From Candidatus Methanophagales archaeon (GTDB taxonomy: Archaea; Halobacteriota; Syntropharchaeia; Alkanophagales; Methanospirareceae): a stretch of DNA of 64,000 nucleotides. Below, piece after piece: positions 58,892 through 64,000 of the stretch; within the stretch, counting starts at the first letter, position 1; every line of letters starts with the position of its first letter. The DNA is taken from positions 124,001-188,000 of the forward strand of contig JANPRD010000002.1 of assembly GCA_024699715.1 (NCBI GenBank), in the 5' to 3' direction. A program made the position numbers and the translations under genes. Below the pieces are notes generated by a model. The model ran no database searches, was not told where the DNA came from, and was given only the letters and a program-made list of their open reading frames with translations.

Positions 58892-59860
58892 TCAGGATGC
58901 TTTAGGCAGAGAAATGCAGAATACCGCACCTCCTTCTGGATTGTCCTCAACCCAAATTCTGCCCTTGTTCTGCGTTACGACCGTCTTTGCGATTGCGAGA
59001 CCGATGCCAGAGCCTTTGATGCCTGTTTTTTCGCCACGAACGAAGCGCTCAAATATCTTCTGCTTCCACTTGTCTGGGACGCCTTCTCCCCAGTCTTTGA
59101 CACACACCTTCCAGTTCTTTCCCCGCTCTTCAGAAACAGAAATCTCAACAACAGAGTGCGGGGGCGAGTATTTTATCGCATTATCTATGATATTTAAGAA
59201 AGCATACCTCAAAAATTGCGTTGCATTCACCATATATCCCTTCCCATAATTCTTTTTTATCTCTATATCTTTCTCACGAGCCTTCATTTCAAGCTCTATT
59301 ATCGCTTCATTCAGCAAATCTGCAATGTCAACTGTCCTGAATTCCACTTCTGATGCCCTTACTTTCGTGAATGTTCTCGCCTCTTCAAGCAACTCAAACA
59401 TCTTATCTGCGCTTTCCCTTATCTTCTCCGCATATTCCCTCCCATCTTCACATATTTCGCACAATATCTCGGCATACCCGCTTATTGTTATGAGCGGATT
59501 GTTCAAATCATGTGCTATTATGTTTATGAACATTTCAAGGAACGCATTTATTTCCCGCTCTTTATGGTAAAGTCTCTCCTGCAATTCCAAATAACCCTTA
59601 TATGCCTGTGCGTAATGCGTTATTAATTGAAGTAGAACCTCTAAAGCGATGTTGTAAGTGTGGAGTTTTTCGCCCGGTGGCATCTTCTTCGTTATCTCTT
59701 CCAAAATCTCAAAATGCATCCCGATTATCTCGTCAGGGTTCACCTTGCGACGCATAAATTCTTTTGAGAGCAGCGAAGCCCTGTAAAGCACACGCTCATC
59801 GTAGCATTTTCTGTATGTTTCGAGAATCTCACGGTATTGCTCCTTCAAATCCGCTTCCAT
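58892..59860 (-). CDS. Histidine kinase with an RsbU-type N-terminal RsbT-binding domain
   Basis: 322 aa. Residues about 5-90 (YREILETYRKCYDERVLYRASLLSKEFMRRKVNPDEIIGMHFEILEEI) match the N-terminal domain of RsbU phosphatases, which binds RsbT. A short linker follows (QERLYHKEREINAF), then a HisKA helix with phospho-His (NIIAHDLNNPLITISGYAEIL, H117) and HATPase_c boxes (AFLNIIDNAIKYS, VKDWGEGVPDKWKQKIFERF, GSGIGLAIAKTVVTQNKGRIWVEDN). RsbT release from the stressosome could thus drive a two-component kinase. The ATG overlaps the 3' end of rsbT by 16 bases. No response regulator is in the window. Confidence 0.8.
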   Translation of the reverse strand: MEADLKEQYREILETYRKCYDERVLYRASLLSKEFMRRKVNPDEIIGMHFEILEEITKKMPPGEKLHTYNIALEVLLQLITHYAQAYKGYLELQERLYHKEREINAFLEMFINIIAHDLNNPLITISGYAEILCEICEDGREYAEKIRESADKMFELLEEARTFTKVRASEVEFRTVDIADLLNEAIIELEMKAREKDIEIKKNYGKGYMVNATQFLRYAFLNIIDNAIKYSPPHSVVEISVSEERGKNWKVCVKDWGEGVPDKWKQKIFERFVRGEKTGIKGSGIGLAIAKTVVTQNKGRIWVEDNPEGGAVFCISLPKAS

Positions 59861-60036
59861 TTCACCACTCTCACCTTCGTGCCTTCTCCGACCTTTGATT
59901 GAATCTCAAACTCATCCATCAGGCGACGCACACCTCCCAAACCGATGCCGAGACCTCCTCCTGTGGAGAAGCCGTCTTCAAGCGCTTTCTCAATGTCTTC
60001 AATCCCAGGACCGTTGTCCGCAGCAATAATCTCCAA
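59845..60036 (-). CDS. rsbT: RsbT anti-sigma-type kinase, C-terminal part (broken)
   Basis: LEIIAADNGPGIEDIEKALEDGFSTGGGLGIGLGGVRRLMDEFEIQSKVGEGTKVRVVKWK is the C-terminal half of a GHKL serine kinase of the RsbT/RsbW family, with the G1 (DNGPGI) and G2 (GGGLGIGL) boxes. It is in the same frame as the N-terminal part at 60100-60300, but TGA, TAG and TAG lie between them. The +1 frame across this gap encodes a Gly/Ser/Glu/Arg stretch (EGGSSSGGAEASVMERR), like the inserts elsewhere. Confidence 0.75.
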   Translation of the reverse strand: MEIIAADNGPGIEDIEKALEDGFSTGGGLGIGLGGVRRLMDEFEIQSKVGEGTKVRVVKWKRI

Positions 60037-60099
60037 GCCGAGACGCTCCTCCGCCTCTCCATGACGCTCGCTTCCGCTCCTCCACTACTGCTACCGCCC

Positions 60100-60300
60100 T
60101 CAACAGCCTTCAGTCCTCACAATATTTATCTCAATAACGCCTTCTCCAGCATAATCCACAATATTACGAGCGAGTTCAGAGACTGCTGTTGCGATTCTTG
60201 TCTGGTCTACAATACCGAAGCCGAGCTTTTTCGCTTCTTCCTTCGCCGAAACTCTCGCAGTAACGATGTCATATTCCTCCTTAATCTCTATTTTCACCAT
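60100..60300 (-). CDS. rsbT: RsbT anti-sigma-type kinase, N-terminal part (broken)
   Basis: From ATG 60300 (alternative 60312): MVKIEIKEEYDIVTARVSAKEEAKKLGFGIVDQTRIATAVSELARNIVDYAGEGVIEINIV. The N box ExxxN (ELARNIVDYA) and GFxxxDQTRIATAVSE are typical of RsbT. The start overlaps the rsbS stop region. RsbT phosphorylates RsbS and RsbR and then binds RsbU-type domains. Confidence 0.8.
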   Translation of the reverse strand: MVKIEIKEEYDIVTARVSAKEEAKKLGFGIVDQTRIATAVSELARNIVDYAGEGVIEINIVRTEGC

Positions 60301-60700
60301 AATTTTCACCATAATCACCTTTCTTCCATGCACGAAGCATTTCCAAACCCTTCTCAAGATTCAAAGCTGTTTTTATGCCGTTGAATTCAACGCCAAACTC
60401 CACAAGAGTGATTGATATTTCAGGTCTTAAGCCAACTATCACCGTTTTCACACCCATCAGAGATGCCATTTTCGCTATTTCAACGAGAATGCGTGTGATG
60501 AAACTGTCAACTACATCTATTGCTGTTATATCTATGAGCAATCCTTTCGCCCTTGTTCGCTCTATTGTCTGTAAGAGGTCTTGCTGGAACTGCAACGCCA
60601 ATCTGTCATGCAAAGGCACTTGTATTGAAGTGAGCAGGAAGTCCTCAATCTGCAATATCGGAATCCTCTCAGATGCGGGACGCTCTCCCCTCTCCGCCAT
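60281..60700 (-). CDS. rsbS: RsbS stressosome scaffold (STAS domain)
   Basis: 139 aa from ATG 60700. IPILQIEDFLLTSIQVPLHDRLALQFQQDLLQTIERTRAKGLLIDITAIDVVDSFITRILVEIAKMASLMGVKTVIVGLRPEISITLVEFGVEFNGIKTALNLEKGLEML is a stand-alone STAS domain; the phosphorylation-site Ser sits in DVVDSFITRIL. RsbS with RsbR builds the stressosome particle. It lies 28 bases after the rsbR stop, and overlaps the start of rsbT. Confidence 0.9.
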   Translation of the reverse strand: MAERGERPASERIPILQIEDFLLTSIQVPLHDRLALQFQQDLLQTIERTRAKGLLIDITAIDVVDSFITRILVEIAKMASLMGVKTVIVGLRPEISITLVEFGVEFNGIKTALNLEKGLEMLRAWKKGDYGENYGENRD

Positions 60701-60728
60701 TCTTGTTCTCTTCGTCTCTTCAGCATGC

Positions 60729-61544
60729 TCACTTCCCGCCGTCAGCACGCTTCCTGATTTCATAGCCCATCCTCTCCAGACAGTATTTCAAGCCTTCTTG
60801 CATGTCCCTTTTCGTGACGAATTCATGGAAGTTTATGCCGAGATGAATCATTGTTTGAGCCACTTCAGGACGAATTCCCGTGATAATACATGTGCAGCCG
60901 AGCAAACTCGCAGCCTTCACTGTCTTTACGAGGTGATTTGCAACCTCTGTATCCATGGAAGCGACTCCAGTTATGTCAATTATGACCATTTCTGACTGCG
61001 TTTCAACGATTTTATCAAGCAGCGTTTCCATCGTCTTCTGCGCACGGTAGCTGTCAACAATTCCAATAATGGGAAGCGCAAGGATGTTCTCCCAGACCTG
61101 AACGACAGGCGTCATCAGTTCTTCTTGTGATGCCTTCAACTTCTCTATTGCTCTCTTCAACCGCTCTTCAAGCTCCTTCTGCTCTTTCACTGATTTCGCT
61201 TCGGCAACAACACCTTCAATCTCACCTGATTCATCTCTTAACGGTCCGAAATAGATGAGCATCGGAAATGTGGAGCCGTCTCTTCTGCTCGCTTCAATCT
61301 CAATCTGGACGCTTTCCCCCTTCAAAGCACGCTCAAACGCCTCCTTCACCTCAGATGCGACTCGCTTGAAATGCATACATTCCCAAAGTGGCGTGCCAAG
61401 CACCTCCTCCTCTTTGTATCCGAGAGATTTGAGCAGAGGCATCCTGTTTATGAATCGCAGTCGCCCATCTTTGTCGAAAATTGCTGCGAATGTGCTCATA
61501 GAGTTCAGCAGATTCAAATATTCAGATGCCGTCAGCTGCTTCAT
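60729..61544 (-). CDS. rsbR: RsbR stressosome sensor (PAS plus STAS)
   Basis: 271 aa. The N-terminal PAS domain (FAAIFDKDGRLRFINRMPLLKSLGYKEEEVLGTPLWECMH, then ESVQIEIEASRRDGSTFPMLIYFGPLRDESGEIEGVVAEAKS) is joined by a helical linker (EQKELEERLKRAIEKLKASQEELMTPVVQVWENILALPIIG) to a STAS domain (VDSYRAQKTMETLLDKIVETQSEMVIIDITGVASMDTEVANHLVKTVKAASLLGCTCIITGIRPEVAQTMIHLGI). T199 in MDTEVANHL corresponds to the RsbR phospho-Thr of the STAS domain. Bacterial RsbR often has a globin-like sensor; a PAS version senses another signal. Confidence 0.9.
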   Translation of the reverse strand: MKQLTASEYLNLLNSMSTFAAIFDKDGRLRFINRMPLLKSLGYKEEEVLGTPLWECMHFKRVASEVKEAFERALKGESVQIEIEASRRDGSTFPMLIYFGPLRDESGEIEGVVAEAKSVKEQKELEERLKRAIEKLKASQEELMTPVVQVWENILALPIIGIVDSYRAQKTMETLLDKIVETQSEMVIIDITGVASMDTEVANHLVKTVKAASLLGCTCIITGIRPEVAQTMIHLGINFHEFVTKRDMQEGLKYCLERMGYEIRKRADGGK

Positions 61545-61566
61545 AATCTCCGCTTCTCCGATACTG

Positions 61567-61578
61567 CTTTTAAATTTT
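61567..61578 (-). promoter_or_regulatory. TATA box for the stressosome operon
   Basis: On the minus strand aaaatttaaaag lies 23 bases before the rsbR ATG (61544), the archaeal TATA spacing for a leaderless mRNA. It is the only plausible promoter upstream of the five genes. Confidence 0.5.
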
Positions 61579-61752
61579 CTCCTTTATGGATGCAAATTGT
61601 AAATATATGATACTTTTGTGAAAAATCTTTGAAATTTTGGTTTGGATTTTGGGCGTTCTGATGACAAAATGTTTGCTTTTCTGAAATTTGATACTCTTAT
61701 GAGTGATGTGGAGCGGAACTCCGAGCAGGAAGGAAGAAGAGGAAAGAGAAAG

Positions 61753-61826
61753 TGGGTCCGAAGGGATTCGAACCCTTGACCACCCGGTTATGAGCCGGGC
61801 GCTCCACCTGGCTGAGCTACGGACCC
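61753..61826 (-). tRNA. tRNA with CAT anticodon (Met elongator or Ile2)
   Basis: Read on the minus strand: acceptor GGGTCCG with CGGACCC, discriminator A; D-arm GCTC/GAGC; anticodon stem CCCGG/CCGGG with loop CTCATAA, anticodon CAT; T-arm AGGGTTCGAATCCCT. No intron and no CCA. The GGGxCCG acceptor and CCCGG anticodon stem are like archaeal tRNA-Ile2, whose CAU is modified to agmatidine, but an elongator tRNA-Met cannot be excluded. Confidence 0.85.
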
Positions 61827-62043
61827 TCTTTTTCAATTCGCTCTTAATATAAATATTTGCTGCGGTGTGGTGAGGAAGGAGAGCATTCGCAAGCGAGGCT
61901 TCTCTCACGCTTTTATGCCATTTTTTCCTAAGCTCACATTTTCACTTTTTTCGCCATATATATCTCTGCCAATAATAGCAGCGGACTGAGAATTGAATGC
62001 ACTTGAGGACTGCTTAAAGCTGATTTTGTGATTGAATTTTTCG

Positions 62044-63315
62044 TCAATTCTTTTTTCGCTTAAGGAACTCATTAACGATTTTAATAGCGCAGAGTTCGCC
62101 GCAGATGGAGCAAGCGTCGCTCTCTGAAGGTCTGCTCTCCTTTATTTTTCGTGCTTTCTCGCCGTTTATAGCGATTTTGAACTGCGATTCCCAGTCGAGC
62201 AGATTCCTTGCGAGAGCCATCGCATCGTCAAGCCTTCGTGCTTTTGAGCGTTGCCCTTCCTTTACCAAATCTGCAACATGCGCCGCTATTTTTGCGACGA
62301 TAGTTCCCTCTTTTATGTCTTCAACGGTTGGTAATGCGAGATGCTCTGCGGGGGAGACCATGCATAAGAAGTCGGCGCCGTGCATGCCTGCGACTGCACC
62401 ACCTATCGCAGCGACGATGTGGTCGTAGCCGGGTGCGATGTCCGTCACGAGAGGGCCGAGCAGGTAAAGCGGTGCGAAGTCCGTCAAATGCTTTATCGTT
62501 TTCACACACGCTTCTATTTCGTCAAGGGGAACATGCCCAGGACCTTCTACAATTGCCTGAACGCCTGCCTCTCTGCAACGCCTCACGAGCTCGCCGAGCG
62601 TAATTACCTCCATGTATTTCGCTCTGTCTGAGGCGTCTGAAATGCAACCGGGGCGGAGACCATCGCCCAAGCTGAGCGTCAAATTGTATTCTTTCGCAAT
62701 CTCAAGCAGGTAGTCAAACTCTTTGTAAAGGGGATTCTCTTTCTCGTGGTGAAGCATCCAAGCGACGAGGAAAGCACCTCCCCTGCTCACTACATTCAAT
62801 ATGCGTTCTGAACGCTTCAATCGCTCAACTGCGCTCAGTGTGACGCCCGCATGCACCGTGACGAAATCAACGCCGTCCCTCGCATGCTTCTCAATTGCGT
62901 TGAACATGTCGTCAGATGTCATGTCAACGACCGCACCTGCTCCGTGAGCGCTCTCCAACGCCGCTTGGTAAATGGGGACAGTTCCGACGGGAACGCCCAA
63001 ACGCAATATTCGCCTGCGAACCGCATTCAGGTCGCCACCTGTTGAGAGGTCCATTACGGTGTCTGCGCCGTATTTCACCGCAACCTTCGCCTTCTCAACC
63101 TCTTCTTCAACATTCACGAAGTCCTTTGAAGTGCCGACATTCACATTCACCTTCGTGCTCATGCATTCTCCTATCGCCTTCATCGCAACTGAACGGCGAC
63201 GAGCATTCCTCGGAATGACCACTCTTCCTGCGTTGAGCAGTCGCTTCAATTTCTCAACGCTCACCCCTTCCTCCCTTGAAATCGCTTTCAACTCCGCATC
63301 CTCAAAGGAAATCAT
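62044..63315 (-). CDS. thiC: Phosphomethylpyrimidine synthase ThiC
   Basis: 423 aa. The radical SAM enzyme rearranges AIR to HMP-P for thiamine. [123 protein letters not shown] and the C-terminal cluster region ([17 protein letters not shown]) identify it. The C-terminal cysteines are in the spacing C-x2-C-x3-C. No TPP-riboswitch-like fold is visible upstream. Confidence 0.93.
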   Translation of the reverse strand: MISFEDAELKAISREEGVSVEKLKRLLNAGRVVIPRNARRRSVAMKAIGECMSTKVNVNVGTSKDFVNVEEEVEKAKVAVKYGADTVMDLSTGGDLNAVRRRILRLGVPVGTVPIYQAALESAHGAGAVVDMTSDDMFNAIEKHARDGVDFVTVHAGVTLSAVERLKRSERILNVVSRGGAFLVAWMLHHEKENPLYKEFDYLLEIAKEYNLTLSLGDGLRPGCISDASDRAKYMEVITLGELVRRCREAGVQAIVEGPGHVPLDEIEACVKTIKHLTDFAPLYLLGPLVTDIAPGYDHIVAAIGGAVAGMHGADFLCMVSPAEHLALPTVEDIKEGTIVAKIAAHVADLVKEGQRSKARRLDDAMALARNLLDWESQFKIAINGEKARKIKESRPSESDACSICGELCAIKIVNEFLKRKKN

Positions 63316-63469
63316 CCCTCGCTCTCCCCTCTACTCTCTTTGTTTTGTTGTTCATTTATTCATTTTGCCTTCTCCGCCTTCTTCCTCTGCTTTCTGCTGT
63401 CCTGCAACTTGCTCTCTGCCTCGTTCGCCTTTTCAAGAGCAAAGGGAGGAAATAAAAAAATTGAAGGCG

Positions 63470-64000
63470 ATGCAGAAAAGGATGGAGCGGAAGCTGATTT
63501 TCTTTGATTTGGAGGGTCCGCTTTCGCCGCAGGACAACGCTTACGAAGTGATGCGGACGCATCTTGGCGCAGAAGGAGCAAAAATCTTTGAGCGCATCAG
63601 CAAATACGACGACATCATTTCGCTTGAGGGTCGTGAGGGCTACGAGCCTGGGGACACTCTCGCATTGCTCGTTCCTTTCTTGCTCGCTCACGGCATCACC
63701 GCAGAAGACATTCGCAAAGTTTCAGAAAAAGCGGGATTAGTGAGCGGTTCAAGGTTTCTTTGCGATAAATTGCGAGAGCGAGGCTGGAAAATTTACATTA
63801 TTTCAACAAGCTATGAACAACATGCGTTAAATATCGGCGAGAAATTGGGCATTCCCGCTGAGAATGTAGTCTGCACGAAGTTGAACTTGGATGAAAGGCG
63901 CAAGGAAATGAGCGAGAAAGTGTTTGCGTTGGTGCATAAGTATGAACGGGAGATTTTGGAGATGCCTTTGACAGAAGAGGGTTCGCTTAAACGCCTTTGC
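63470..64000 (+). CDS. HAD-superfamily hydrolase, incomplete at right edge
   Basis: The frame from ATG 63470 (or 63482, with AAAGGGAGGAAAT upstream) runs off the window. KLIFFDLEGPLSPQDNAYEVMRTHLGAEGAKIFERISKYDDIISLEGREGYEPGD has the first HAD motif (DLEGPL, where a Glu stands at the usual second Asp), and GWKIYIISTSYEQHALNIGEKLGI is motif II (the Ser/Thr strand). AENVVCTKLNLDE follows. The archaeal homologues are of unknown substrate. The C-terminal motifs III and IV lie beyond the edge. Confidence 0.7.
   Translation, partial: MQKRMERKLIFFDLEGPLSPQDNAYEVMRTHLGAEGAKIFERISKYDDIISLEGREGYEPGDTLALLVPFLLAHGITAEDIRKVSEKAGLVSGSRFLCDKLRERGWKIYIISTSYEQHALNIGEKLGIPAENVVCTKLNLDERRKEMSEKVFALVHKYEREILEMPLTEEGSLKRLC

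Noticed and set aside
60100..60105. Stop codon of rsbT as a selenocysteine or pyrrolysine codon
   Set aside because: The gap contains TGA followed by two TAG codons in simple sequence with no recoding element visible, and homologues have no such residue; a frame change is simpler.
63316..63469. TPP riboswitch upstream of thiC
   Set aside because: No conserved riboswitch core sequences are recognisable in the short leader, and the region is pyrimidine-rich simple sequence.

Overview
The window is archaeal. It carries archaeal-type DNA replication and repair proteins (PCNA, an RFC small subunit with an intein, PINA ATPase, topoisomerase I), ribosomal protein L10e, archaeal S26B signal peptidase, archaemetzincin, deoxyhypusine synthase, archaeal methionine adenosyltransferase, an archaeal A-type ATP synthase C subunit, an intron-bearing tRNA-Tyr and AT-rich TATA boxes. 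Methanogenesis marker protein 3, tyrosine decarboxylase MfnA (methanofuran synthesis), the CbiS/CobS/CbiP corrinoid genes and an FwdC-like beta-helix protein point to a methanogen-related euryarchaeon, methane-producing or methane/alkane-oxidising. ThyX would fit an ANME-1/Syntropharchaeia-like lineage, but the window alone does not fix the taxon.

Layout: 1-7.7 kb holds a TPR gene remnant, an ATP-grasp enzyme, a nuclease, a phosphatase, LemA plus a frame-broken DUF2207 protein, a PAC2 protein and ThyX. 8-14 kb holds MMP3, MfnA, PCNA and the corrinoid salvage pair cobS-cbiS. 14-21 kb holds membrane and OB-fold proteins, DnaJ, small regulators, an M42 peptidase and tRNA-Tyr. 21-29 kb holds AlaS behind a long purine-rich leader, the TrkA/TrkH potassium system, L10e, signal peptidase, archaemetzincin and a radical SAM protein. 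29.8-31.2 kb is a pentapeptide-repeat ion channel gene broken by several frame changes. 31-36 kb holds MarC, intein-containing RfcS, a B3/B4 protein, a hidden cooT, the FwdC-like protein and UMP kinase. 36-45.5 kb holds two broken surface-protein genes, PINA, topoisomerase I, frame-broken cbiP, AmrS-type radical SAM and an EMC3/DUF106 protein. 45.6-50.9 kb holds an aminotransferase, a solitary IS605-type TnpB with an altered catalytic motif, and MAT. 50.9-52.9 kb is an AT-rich restriction-modification island. 53-58 kb holds OB-fold proteins, MoaB, Ogt, DHS, tRNA-Pro, AtpC and DUF116. 58.2-61.5 kb is the standout, a five-gene stressosome-like operon: RsbR, RsbS, RsbT, a histidine kinase with an RsbU-type RsbT-binding domain, and a PP2C/SpoIIE phosphatase. 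61.7-64 kb holds a CAT tRNA, ThiC and an incomplete HAD-family gene.

Two properties run through the whole window. First, many conserved proteins carry low-complexity insertions (Gly/Glu/Arg/Ser- or Pro/Ser-rich), and several genes have purine-only 5' leaders with short tandem repeats. Second, at least nine genes are interrupted by single-base frame changes with few other stop codons, most of them +1. Sequence or assembly error is the first explanation to exclude; real indel decay at simple-sequence tracts or recoding are the alternatives.
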